Of a stretch of DNA of 46,348 nucleotides, positions 33,907 to 41,193 are shown piece by piece. The translations under genes were made by a program, and so were the position numbers. This stretch comes from Clostridiales bacterium (GTDB lineage Bacteria > Bacillota > Clostridia > Oscillospirales > CAG-272): contig JAAZIU010000024.1 in the NCBI GenBank assembly GCA_012800735.1, positions 1-46,348 on the forward strand. Reading direction: 5' to 3'. Within the stretch, counting starts at the first letter, position 1. Each line of letters starts with the position of its first letter. Below the pieces are notes generated by a model that saw only the letters and a list, made by a program, of their open reading frames with translations, was not told the origin of the DNA and did no database searches.

Positions 33907-35147
33907 TGTATTCTCCTGAAAGCAAGGCTGGCGTTATGCCCGCCGAAACCGAGCGAATTAGACAACGCAATATCTGCTTTGAACTCACGCGCCTTATTCG
34001 GCGTATAGTCGAGATCGCATTCGGGATCCGGTTCACAGAGATTAATTGTCGGAGGGATTATACCGGTTTGAAGTGCTTTTATCGCAGCGATAGCTTCAAT
34101 CGCTCCGGCGCCGCCGAGCAGATGACCGGTCATTGACTTTATAGAGCTTATGACAGCCTTATAAGCCGCTTCTTCTCCCAATGTAAGTTTAATAGCTTTG
34201 GTTTCCGCAGAGTCGTTTAGTTTTGTACCGGTTCCGTGCGCGTTAATATATACCCTTTCGCCGTCTTCGTATCCGGCTTCATCGAGGGCAGCCTTCATCG
34301 CAGCTACTGCTCCTTCGCCATCCGGATGCGGAGCAGTCATATGATAAGCGTCGCAGGAGCTGCCGTAACCGACCAGCTCGCCCAGTATTTTCGCACCGCG
34401 CGCTTTAGCGTGTTCGTATTCTTCGATGACTAGCGCTCCCGCGCCTTCGCCTATAACGAAACCGCTGCGTCTGTTATCGAAAGGAAGCGAAGCCTTATCG
34501 GCATCTTCGCTGGTAGATAATGCCTGCATATTGATAAATCCTGCCACCCCAAGGTCCGTGATGGCGGCATCTGAACCGCCGCAAATAACTGCGTCGGCAT
34601 ATCCGTGATGTACAAGTCTCATTGCCTCTCCGATAGCATTTGAGCCTGAAGCGCAGGCAGTTACACAAGGCATTGCGGTTCCGCGGCAATTATATCTGAT
34701 TGCGATTAATCCCGACGCCATATTTGAAATCATCATCGGGACGAGAAGCGGTGAAACCCTTCTGGGACCTTTTTGAATCAGCTTATTATGCTCGTCAATG
34801 AAGGTCTGTAATCCGCCTATGCCGGAACCCATGTATACGGCTATTCTTTCCGGAACGACTTTGCCTACGATTCCGCTCATCTGTACCGCTTCATCAGCGG
34901 CAACCAAAGCAAACTGGGAATAACGGTCGGTTCGGAGAGTTTCGGATTTCTCCATATAGTTCAGCGGATCGAAATCCCTGACTTCCGCTGCAAGCTTTGT
35001 TTTATATTCGGCAGCGTCAAACAGGGTTATAGGTCCGATGCCGTTTTTGCCGTTCAAAAGCCCCTGCCAGAAGCTTTCAACACCTATGCCGACAGGGGTA
35101 ACAGCTCCATAACCGGTTATAACTATTCTTCTCAGGTCTTTATTCAT
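33903..35147 (-). CDS. fabF: 3-oxoacyl-ACP synthase II (FabF)
   Basis: This 414-aa condensing enzyme has the Cys-His-His triad: Cys165 in TACASGSNAIG, His304 in NAHGTGT and His342 in SMTGHLLGG. It elongates acyl-ACP with malonyl-ACP. I chose the ATG at 35147, with GTGAGG 6 nt upstream, over a GTG at 35159 that overlaps fabG and adds four residues. It is the only condensing enzyme in the window; fabH and fabB are absent here. Confidence 0.95.
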   Translation of the reverse strand: MNKDLRRIVITGYGAVTPVGIGVESFWQGLLNGKNGIGPITLFDAAEYKTKLAAEVRDFDPLNYMEKSETLRTDRYSQFALVAADEAVQMSGIVGKVVPERIAVYMGSGIGGLQTFIDEHNKLIQKGPRRVSPLLVPMMISNMASGLIAIRYNCRGTAMPCVTACASGSNAIGEAMRLVHHGYADAVICGGSDAAITDLGVAGFINMQALSTSEDADKASLPFDNRRSGFVIGEGAGALVIEEYEHAKARGAKILGELVGYGSSCDAYHMTAPHPDGEGAVAAMKAALDEAGYEDGERVYINAHGTGTKLNDSAETKAIKLTLGEEAAYKAVISSIKSMTGHLLGGAGAIEAIAAIKALQTGIIPPTINLCEPDPECDLDYTPNKAREFKADIALSNSLGFGGHNASLAFRRIQ

Positions 35148-35155
35148 TAAAATCC

Positions 35156-35899
35156 TCACATTGCAAGGCCGCCGTCAACTCGCAGCACCTCGCCGGTAAT
35201 ATAAGACGCTTCAACTAAAAAAGCGGCGGCTAAAGCTACGTCTTCAACGCTTCCGATATTTCCGAGCGGAATCCGCGACTTTATCTCTTCCTGCTGCTCC
35301 GCCTGCTCAGCCATGTCTTTAGTCATGTCCGTCAGTATAAAACCGGGCGCTATTGCGTTGCAGGTTATTCCGCGCGGCGCAAGCTCACGGGCGACGGCTT
35401 TTGTCAGTCCGATAAGTCCGGCTTTCGAAGCGGAATAATTTGCCTGTCCCGCATTTCCCATAATTCCGGACACCGAACTTATGTTTATGATTCTGCCGCC
35501 TCGCTGTCTGATAAAACCGGCGCAGCAATGGCGGATCATGTTAAAGGCGCCGACAAGGTTTACGTCGATAACACGGCCGAAGTCTTCGCTGTTCATCATG
35601 GCGCATAAACCATCTCTTGTGATTCCGGCGTTATTTACAAGTATATAAATCGATCCGAAATCGTTTTTGATGGCTGTTACTGTTTTCTTGGCTTCGTCAA
35701 AATCCGAAACGTCGCACCGGTAGCAGCGGCAGTTAACGCTGAAATCCTTTTTAATTTCTTCGCTCACGGCAATCGCGGCGTTATCATCAGAAGAATAAAC
35801 AACGGCTATATCAGCGCCTTTTGATGCAAGCTTCCTTGCAATAGCCGCACCTATACCTCTCGAAGCGCCGGTAATAACCGCAGTTTTTCCGTTCAGCAT
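35156..35899 (-). CDS. fabG: 3-oxoacyl-ACP reductase FabG
   Basis: This 247-aa short-chain dehydrogenase has the NADPH-binding TGASRGIG, NNAG, and the catalytic Ser142, Tyr155 and Lys159 (YSASK). It reduces 3-oxoacyl-ACP. It overlaps fabD by 7 nt (ATGCTGA), which implies coupled translation. Confidence 0.95.
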   Translation of the reverse strand: MLNGKTAVITGASRGIGAAIARKLASKGADIAVVYSSDDNAAIAVSEEIKKDFSVNCRCYRCDVSDFDEAKKTVTAIKNDFGSIYILVNNAGITRDGLCAMMNSEDFGRVIDVNLVGAFNMIRHCCAGFIRQRGGRIINISSVSGIMGNAGQANYSASKAGLIGLTKAVARELAPRGITCNAIAPGFILTDMTKDMAEQAEQQEEIKSRIPLGNIGSVEDVALAAAFLVEASYITGEVLRVDGGLAM

Positions 35900-36816
35900 A
35901 GATGTTCTCCTGACAGTTTTTCTTTTAATTCTTTTAATGATTTGTAGTCACCCATCTGATAGATCGCCGCGTCGGCGACGATTCTTTTTATTAATCCTGA
36001 TAGTACGTTGCCGGGTCCTGCTTCTATAAAAATATCTGCGCCTGCTTCTGACATATTCCGGATCAGGGTTTCCCATTGTACCGGTGAGTTAATCTGCCGG
36101 GCAAGCAGGCTTTTGATGTCGTCCGGATACGGCTGTCCGGTAACGTCTGAATAAAGCGGTATCGCCGGAGGGGTCAGTTCGACATCTTTCAGCAATAAAC
36201 CGAAGCGTTCTGCCGCTTCGTTCATCAGCGGCGAATGAAATCCTCCGCCGACTTTAAGGGGTATGGCTTTCCCTCCCGCCGATTTAACTTCCTCGGAAAG
36301 ACGGGAGAAATCGCCTTTATATGCAACCGTTGTCTGTCCAGGTGAGTTATAGTTGACCGGCCAGCAATCTCCTGTCTGCCGGCAGATGCTCTCAATGTCC
36401 TCGCGGCTTAGTTTGACTACCGCAGCCATATTTGCCGGGTTGTCTTCAGCGCATTGCTGCATATATTCGCCCCGGTTTTTTACAAGCATAAAGGCTACTT
36501 CAAGCTCTGCAGCTCCGCTGGCATATAAAGCGGTTATCTCGCCCAGCGAAAAGCCCGCTGTCATATCAGCTTTAATTCCCGCCTCTTTCAGCGCGGCATA
36601 TGCAGCCGCTTCGACGGCGAACATAGCAGGCTGAGTATTTCGGGTTTCCTTTAAAGCCTCTTCAGAGCCGTTGAAACAGAGATCGATAATACCGGGAGAA
36701 AGGTTTTCAAGACGGTCGAATATCTCTTTTGAAGCGGAAACGTTTTCGTAAAGGTCTTTTCCCATTCCACTGTATTGAGCGCCCTGCCCCGGAAATACAA
36801 CTGCTATTTTACCCAT
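35893..36816 (-). CDS. fabD: Malonyl-CoA:ACP transacylase FabD
   Basis: This 307-aa transacylase has VFPGQGAQYSGMG, the nucleophile Ser90 in GFSLGE, Arg115 (KNRGEYMQ) and His194 (GFHSPLM). It moves malonyl from CoA to ACP. It overlaps the end of fabK by 13 nt. Confidence 0.95.
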   Translation of the reverse strand: MGKIAVVFPGQGAQYSGMGKDLYENVSASKEIFDRLENLSPGIIDLCFNGSEEALKETRNTQPAMFAVEAAAYAALKEAGIKADMTAGFSLGEITALYASGAAELEVAFMLVKNRGEYMQQCAEDNPANMAAVVKLSREDIESICRQTGDCWPVNYNSPGQTTVAYKGDFSRLSEEVKSAGGKAIPLKVGGGFHSPLMNEAAERFGLLLKDVELTPPAIPLYSDVTGQPYPDDIKSLLARQINSPVQWETLIRNMSEAGADIFIEAGPGNVLSGLIKRIVADAAIYQMGDYKSLKELKEKLSGEHLC

Positions 36817-37748
36817 TGAGCGGCACCTCTGAGCAGTTTTTCTCCGCCTTCGACAATATCTTTTATAATATCCGCGGCGGGCTGAATCTGACTTACAAGC
36901 GCGGCAGACTGACCCGAAAGGAAAGAACCGCGCTCGACATCGCCGTCTTTAACCGCTCTTCGCAGAGAACCTGCGCCGAGCGCTTCGAGTTCATCATCCG
37001 GCATGCCTTCGTATTCCGCTTTCAGATAATTTCTCGCAAAAGGGGTTCTTAGGCATCTTACCGGGTGACCGAGGCGACGACCGGTTACCATGGTGGATAA
37101 GTCGTTTGCCTGCAGTATCTTCTGCTTATAAACGTCGCTTATGTTACATTCCTCGGCTGTGAGAAATCTTGTGCCGACCTGAACGGCGCAGGCTCCAAGC
37201 ATGAAAGCCGCCGCCAGTCCCCTGCCGTCGGCAATGCCTCCTGCGGCAATTACAGGCAACGAAGTCGAGCCGCAAACCACCGGAGTAAGAACCATTGTAT
37301 TAAGCTCTCCGATATGCCCGCCGCTCTCTCCTCCCTCGGCAATGACTGCGTCGGCTCCGAGCCTTGTCATCAGCTTTGCCAGCGCTGCAGAGGCAACCAC
37401 AGGTATCACCTTCACACCCGCCTGTTTCCAGTCGGACATATATTTCGACGGGTTCCCTGCGCCGGTCGTGACGACCGGGACTTTCATCTCGGCGCAAAGC
37501 TTTGCCACCTCGTCGGCGTGCTCGCTCATCAGCATGATATTGACGCCGAACGGGCGGTTTGTCAGGGCGCAAAGCTTTTCTATCTGCTCTCTTACATATG
37601 AAGCCGGCGCCGAGCCGGAGGCTATTATTCCCAAGCCTCCGCCTTCTGATACAGCCGCAGCAAGCTGAGCATCAGAAATCCAAGCCATTCCTCCCTGAAA
37701 AACCGGATATTCGATCCCGAGGAGATCACAGATTTTTGATTTAAGCAT
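36804..37748 (-). CDS. fabK: Enoyl-ACP reductase II FabK (FMN-dependent)
   Basis: This 314-aa TIM-barrel flavoprotein of the nitronate monooxygenase-like group has EGGESGGHIG with the conserved His145 and a phosphate-binding AAGGIADGRG. It catalyses the last reduction of each elongation cycle. FabK enzymes are insensitive to triclosan, and no FabI is seen. It starts one base after acpP. Confidence 0.93.
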   Translation of the reverse strand: MLKSKICDLLGIEYPVFQGGMAWISDAQLAAAVSEGGGLGIIASGSAPASYVREQIEKLCALTNRPFGVNIMLMSEHADEVAKLCAEMKVPVVTTGAGNPSKYMSDWKQAGVKVIPVVASAALAKLMTRLGADAVIAEGGESGGHIGELNTMVLTPVVCGSTSLPVIAAGGIADGRGLAAAFMLGACAVQVGTRFLTAEECNISDVYKQKILQANDLSTMVTGRRLGHPVRCLRTPFARNYLKAEYEGMPDDELEALGAGSLRRAVKDGDVERGSFLSGQSAALVSQIQPAADIIKDIVEGGEKLLRGAAQWVK

Positions 37749-37749
37749 A

Positions 37750-37974
37750 TTACTGCTTCATTTTTTCTTCGATGAGAGCAACCAAATCAGCAACAGTCTC
37801 GACTTTTCTGTCAAGCTCGAATTCATGACCGAGTCTGTCTTCAAGCTCCATCAGAAGCTCAACCGAATCGAGAGAATCGATTCCGAGATCCTTAAAAGTT
37901 GATTCAGGGGTGATCTCCTCTATCGGAGTATCGGTGCGGTCGGAAATAACCTGAGCTATGTTTTCGAATACCAT
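37750..37974 (-). CDS. acpP: Acyl carrier protein
   Basis: This 74-aa acidic four-helix protein has the phosphopantetheine site DSLDS (Ser34). It carries the growing acyl chain. It is the first gene of the fatty-acid operon, with AAGGAG 6 nt before the ATG. In many Clostridia a regulator and fabH precede it; here a non-coding leader of about 300 nt does. Confidence 0.95.
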   Translation of the reverse strand: MVFENIAQVISDRTDTPIEEITPESTFKDLGIDSLDSVELLMELEDRLGHEFELDRKVETVADLVALIEEKMKQ

Positions 37975-37987
37975 GACATTCTCCTTC

Positions 37988-38006
37988 GTAAGCAGTGTTT
38001 ACTTTA
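37988..38006 (-). repeat. Leader repeat B, copy 2 (GTAAGC-N3-GTTTACTTTA)
   Basis: It matches the copy at 38244-38262 in 16 of 19 bases, differing only in the N3 centre. GTAAGC and GTTTAC are near-complementary arms. This copy adjoins the acpP ribosome site. Confidence 0.55.
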
Positions 38007-38019
38007 CATTGTAATTAAT

Positions 38020-38039
38020 CCTGCGCCGGATGGTGCAGG
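38020..38039 (-). promoter_or_regulatory. Stable hairpin before acpP
   Basis: CCTGCACC and GGCGCAGG pair (one G-U) around a 4-nt loop on the minus strand, about 35 nt before the acpP ribosome site. It has no U tract, so it is not a terminator by itself. Confidence 0.5.
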
Positions 38040-38062
38040 CAGATAAGCAGTTTATTCTTTTT

Positions 38063-38083
38063 AAAGTTATCAGTGATTACCTT
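38063..38083 (-). repeat. Leader repeat A, copy 2 (AAAGTTATCA-N-TGATTACCTT)
   Basis: The plus strand reads AAAGTTATCA, G, TGATTACCTT. The arms are 8/10 complementary. It is nearly identical to the copy 69 bp away and similar to the dyad before the acyl-CoA ligase. Confidence 0.5.
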
Positions 38084-38131
38084 TGGCTGCAAATTCCCTT
38101 TAATATTAATAAAAAAAGGGATAATAAAGAG

Positions 38132-38152
38132 AAAGTTATCATTGATTACTTG
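38132..38152 (-). repeat. Leader repeat A, copy 1 (AAAGTTATCA-N-TGATTACTTG)
   Basis: The plus strand reads AAAGTTATCA, T, TGATTACTTG. Together with the copy at 38063 it forms a pair of probable regulator sites inside the transcribed leader. Confidence 0.5.
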
Positions 38153-38162
38153 TCTGCCAAAT

Positions 38163-38198
38163 AAAAAATCCGCTTTTGATTACGGGGTAATGTGCGGA
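38163..38198 (-). terminator. Attenuator-like hairpin in the fatty-acid leader
   Basis: On the minus strand TCCGC (38194-38198) pairs with GCGGA (38169-38173), and ATTAC pairs with GTAAT around CCC inside, followed by six T (38163-38168). It begins about 80 nt after the predicted start of the RNA, so it could end transcription before acpP. Confidence 0.5.
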
Positions 38199-38243
38199 CT
38201 TTTATGGCAAGCGAATGCGCTTCGATAAACAAAAAGCACAAAG

Positions 38244-38262
38244 GTAAGCGTCGTTTACTTTA
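38244..38262 (-). repeat. Leader repeat B, copy 1 (GTAAGC-N3-GTTTACTTTA)
   Basis: This is the second copy of the motif that adjoins acpP at 37988, here about 20-36 nt downstream of the predicted RNA start. Confidence 0.55.
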
Positions 38263-38285
38263 TGGCAAAAAAATAAACTGTTGAT

Positions 38286-38314
38286 ATTATACTATCATTT
38301 GAGCTCTATATCAA
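38286..38314 (-). promoter_or_regulatory. Promoter of the fatty-acid operon
   Basis: TTGATA (38309-38314), 17 bp, TATAAT (38286-38291) on the minus strand. The perfect palindrome TTGATTAATCAA lies 6 bp upstream of the -35. Confidence 0.8.
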
Positions 38315-38479
38315 GCAAGATTTGATTAATCAATCTTTATATCTTTTCTAACACTTCGTGAACACGATTGAATTCAAGGGGCAAAACGCTGCTAAAAATA
38401 AACTTAAAGCAACTTTGAAACCCTGCGTTTTTAGTTTATTAACACTATCCGGTTTTAAAGTCATATATCAACCAATAAT

Positions 38480-38502
38480 GCCCGGCATTTTTTTCACCGG
38501 GC
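38480..38502 (-). terminator. Weak terminator after the NAT gene
   Basis: GCCCGG and CCGGGC pair around an 11-nt A/T loop. On the minus strand only ATTATT follows, so efficiency is doubtful. Confidence 0.4.
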
Positions 38503-38507
38503 GTATC

Positions 38508-38536
38508 TTGACAAAAATATACTAATATGCTATTAT
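38508..38536 (+). promoter_or_regulatory. Isolated plus-strand promoter facing into the NAT gene
   Basis: TTGACA (38508-38513), 17 bp, TATTAT (38531-38536). No plus-strand gene follows for over 900 bp; its RNA would be antisense to the NAT gene. Confidence 0.5.
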
Positions 38537-38571
38537 TATGTTGGAGAAACGGCTCAATTAACCGATCCGAT

Positions 38572-39378
38572 TCAGTCAATAGAACCTGTTAATATTTTAT
38601 ATTCCGGGGGAAGACGAAGACCGAAATATTTTTCTATCGTTTCGGCGGCTTCTTTTTCGTCTTCGATTCTTAAAATCACCTTTGTCCCATCCTTATCGGT
38701 TCTTTTCAGATATCTGCCGTCAAGGCAAATCATACCGTAATCGGTGCGGACGCCTATCATCGCGAATTTGTTGAAAGGAGAATCCGGATGCCTTTCACAG
38801 AAGAAACTCGGCATCTCGTAATCGATGTCAAGCTGCGGCTCGTCGGTGAAACCGTATAGCCGCTGCCAGCCCGTTCCCTCGGGAACAAGCATATTTTGAA
38901 GGATCAGGTGACCGTAAAAGTCGTCGAGCTGCATCTTATATTCGGCGAATCCGTCGCTTTGAACGCAGCCGCTGTCAAGTATCAGTTTTATTCGCGGGGA
39001 TTCGATCCTAACTCCGACATCGCAGACATACTTTTCGCCTTCGTATTCAGCTATCAGAACACGGTGGCGTCTCATCTGAATCGGCGAACCGGGAGGGTCG
39101 ATAAAGCGTCCGACTAGCTGGTCGACTTTATAACCGAGCGACATGAGCAACTCGCGGAATATTCCCTGAAGCTCAAAGCAGTATCCGCCGCGGCGCTCTT
39201 CAACGATTTTTTGATAAAGCCGGTCGTTGTCAAGCGACAGCTTGACATTGTTTATCATATCAAGGTTTTCATAAGGTACTGTTTTGAGATGAGCCGAGAT
39301 GAGAGTATCAAGGCTGATATCCGAACCGGTAAGACCGATCCGCTCAAGGTATAAGGCGGTTTGTTTATCGTTGAACAT
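38572..39378 (-). CDS. Arylamine N-acetyltransferase
   Basis: This 268-aa enzyme has the NAT triad at the normal spacing: Cys67 in RRGGYCFE, His105 in RRHRVL and Asp120 in VCDVG. It moves acetyl from acetyl-CoA to arylamines or hydrazines through the cysteine. The ATG at 39378 has GGGGGA 7 nt upstream; a TTG at 39405 would add nine residues. It has its own promoter and is divergent from the bcp gene. Confidence 0.9.
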   Translation of the reverse strand: MFNDKQTALYLERIGLTGSDISLDTLISAHLKTVPYENLDMINNVKLSLDNDRLYQKIVEERRGGYCFELQGIFRELLMSLGYKVDQLVGRFIDPPGSPIQMRRHRVLIAEYEGEKYVCDVGVRIESPRIKLILDSGCVQSDGFAEYKMQLDDFYGHLILQNMLVPEGTGWQRLYGFTDEPQLDIDYEMPSFFCERHPDSPFNKFAMIGVRTDYGMICLDGRYLKRTDKDGTKVILRIEDEKEAAETIEKYFGLRLPPEYKILTGSID

Positions 39379-39407
39379 AGCTGTTTCCCCCAAGTTGGTT
39401 TTCAATT

Positions 39408-39437
39408 ATTATACCACACATAAAACCTGATTGTCAA
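39408..39437 (-). promoter_or_regulatory. NAT gene promoter
   Basis: TTGACA (39432-39437), 18 bp, TATAAT (39408-39413) on the minus strand. Confidence 0.75.
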
Positions 39438-39462
39438 CAGTCATATATTAAGGAGAATTATA

Positions 39463-39925
39463 ATGCCGGAACTTAACAAACCCGCGCCGAGCTTTTCGCT
39501 TCCCGATCAGAACGGAATTATTCACAATCTTCAAGATTTCAGGGGCAAAAAGGTAGTATTATACTTTTACCCGAAAGACAATACGCCCGGCTGCACAAAG
39601 CAGGCGCAGGGATACGCCGAACTTTACGATGAGTTCGTCAAAAACGGCGCAGTTGTCATCGGAATTTCAAAGGACAGCGTCGCATCGCACAAAAAGTTTT
39701 GAAGAAAAGTATTCGCTTCCCTTTATATTATTGTCAGACACCGAAATAGCCGCTATCGAAGCTTACGGCGTCTGGCAGGAAAAAAAGATGGCGGGAAAGG
39801 TCTATATGGGGACTGTCCGCTCAAGCTTTCTTATCGATGAAAACGGAATACTGATAGCAGCTTCCGAAAAGGTTAAAGCCGCGGATAATCCCGCGGATAT
39901 GCTTAAGCTGGTTACAGGCGCTTGA
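39463..39925 (+). pseudogene. bcp: Bcp/PrxQ-type peroxiredoxin with a one-base frameshift
   Basis: The first frame encodes 79 residues of a thiol peroxidase, with the peroxidatic Cys44 in TPGCTKQ, up to SHKKF and a TGA. The second frame resumes exactly there with EEKYSLPFILLSD and runs to residue 153 or so, completing the family. Dropping one T from the AAAAAGTTTT run (39691-39700) restores a single ORF. The resolving Cys five residues after Cys44 is Gln-Gly here, so it would be a one-Cys type. A strong AAGGAG precedes the ATG. The lesion may be a sequencing error, a true pseudogene or +1 recoding at TTT-TGA. Bcp proteins reduce hydroperoxides in the cytoplasm. Confidence 0.85.
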
Positions 39926-39928
39926 TTT

Positions 39929-39973
39929 AAAGCTTCCCTGAATTCCTTTGTATAAGAATCTCAGGGAAGCTTT
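39929..39973 (+). terminator. bcp terminator
   Basis: AAAGCTTCCCTGA (39929-39941) pairs perfectly with TCAGGGAAGCTTT (39961-39973), followed by TT and ACC. Confidence 0.75.
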
Positions 39974-40025
39974 TTACCGTTTATTTTTCCTTATTTTTCC
40001 GTTTGCTTTTCCACATATTTAACTC

Positions 40026-40054
40026 TTGACAATTTTTGCGGATTGTGGTATAAT
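40026..40054 (+). promoter_or_regulatory. tRNA-Ser promoter
   Basis: TTGACA (40026-40031), 17 bp, TATAAT (40049-40054); the tRNA begins 24 bp further. Confidence 0.9.
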
Positions 40055-40077
40055 ATTTTTTGCGTAAAATTGAATAC

Positions 40078-40166
40078 GGAGAGGTATCGAAGCGGTCATA
40101 ACGAGGCGGTCTTGAAAACCGTTTGGGCGCAAGCCCACGTGGGTTCGAATCCCACCCTCTCCGCCA
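40078..40166 (+). tRNA. tRNA-Ser (anticodon UGA)
   Basis: The acceptor arms GGAGAGG (40078-40084) and CCTCTCC (40156-40162) pair, with discriminator G and an encoded CCA. The anticodon loop is CTTGAAA between GGT.. and ACC, giving UGA, which reads UCA codons. A long variable arm (GGGC-GCAA-GCCC) and a TTCGAAT loop confirm a class II serine tRNA. Confidence 0.96.
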
Positions 40167-40273
40167 TTTTGTTTTTACCGATAAAAATTTTTCTGTAAGA
40201 AAGCAATTTTTAAAGTTTTAAGACGGCGAATGTCCGGGAAACAACAACCTTTCCGTTAAATACAATTCAAGAT

Positions 40274-41002
40274 ATGAAAAAGATTCAAAGATATAAACGC
40301 GAACTTGACGTATCATACGCTCTCGGGGCTTCGCTTACATTCGAGTTGGTCAAGCGCCATCCGGAGTGGGTCACAAGGATTTTTTTGAGTTCTTCAGCCG
40401 ACTTATCCGAAGGAATGATAAAACTTAAGGATTTGTTCGAAGAACATAGGGTTTGGGTCGAGACAAACGACAAGGCTTTCAACATCCTCTCTCCTAAAGG
40501 CAACTGTTTTGTAATCGGAGAATTCAAAAAGACGAGTTTCAGTCTTGAAAAGTATTCGCATATTGTGCTTGCAAACCCTTCCGACGCGGGAAACTTAGGC
40601 ACGATAATCAGAACGGCAGTAGGATTCGGAATAACCGATATCGCAATAATAAAACCCGCAGTCGATTTTTACAATCCTGCCGTTATAAGAGCCTCAATGG
40701 GAGCTGCTTTTCATGTGAGGGTTGAATATTTCGATACGATAGAAGACTATACATCAAAGTTTCCGGATAATGAGCGATATGCTTTTATGTTATCGGCAAG
40801 TATAGCTATAACCGATGTTATCGTTAAAGAGCCGTTTTCTTTGATTTTCGGAAATGAAGCCGCCGGTCTGCCGGATGAGTATATGAGCTTTTGTACGCCG
40901 GTCGTTATAAAACATACTGATAAAATCGACAGCCTTAACCTGCCAATGGCGGTCGGGATAGCAGTGTATGAATTTACTAAAAAGCTTGGCTGTGTATTTT
41001 GA
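40274..41002 (+). CDS. SpoU/TrmH-family RNA 2'-O-methyltransferase
   Basis: This 242-aa protein has the SPOUT trefoil-knot motifs ANPSDAGNLGTIIRTA, FGNEAAGLP and DSLNLPMAVGIAVYE. It would methylate a ribose 2'-hydroxyl in rRNA or tRNA using S-adenosylmethionine. The N-terminal 85 residues are a substrate-binding extension as in RlmB/TsnR-like members. It follows the tRNA by 107 bp. The ribosome site is weak. The target nucleotide cannot be told from the sequence. Confidence 0.88.
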   Translation: MKKIQRYKRELDVSYALGASLTFELVKRHPEWVTRIFLSSSADLSEGMIKLKDLFEEHRVWVETNDKAFNILSPKGNCFVIGEFKKTSFSLEKYSHIVLANPSDAGNLGTIIRTAVGFGITDIAIIKPAVDFYNPAVIRASMGAAFHVRVEYFDTIEDYTSKFPDNERYAFMLSASIAITDVIVKEPFSLIFGNEAAGLPDEYMSFCTPVVIKHTDKIDSLNLPMAVGIAVYEFTKKLGCVF

Positions 41003-41070
41003 TTTGCAGATTGATTTATTATTTGAAAAAACTCAGCGATTATAATGCCGATTTATACTTTTCCATTATC

Positions 41071-41096
41071 CGTTAAGCCCTTTTTTCGGCTTAACG
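41071..41096 (+). terminator. Terminator of the methyltransferase gene
   Basis: CGTTAAGCC and GGCTTAACG pair around an 8-nt loop, followed by seven T. Confidence 0.9.
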
Positions 41097-41127
41097 TTTT
41101 TTTGTTCCCCCGTCAGCTTTACAGACA

Positions 41128-41156
41128 TTGACAACTGCATTTTAATATGGTATAAT
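41128..41156 (+). promoter_or_regulatory. Promoter of the alpha-L-fucosidase gene
   Basis: TTGACA (41128-41133), 17 bp, TATAAT (41151-41156), 37 bp before the ATG. Confidence 0.9.
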
Positions 41157-41193
41157 TCAATCGTATTAAATTTACTGAAGAAAGGAAACCGTT

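Larger units (their letters stand above)
37975..38571. other. Regulatory region and leader of the fatty-acid operon
   Basis: This 597-bp gap has no convincing ORF. It holds the operon promoter (38286-38314), a leader of about 305 nt with two pairs of repeated dyads and three hairpins, a palindrome TTGATTAATCAA (38321-38332) just upstream of the -35, the weak terminator of the NAT gene and an isolated plus-strand promoter. Confidence 0.7.
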
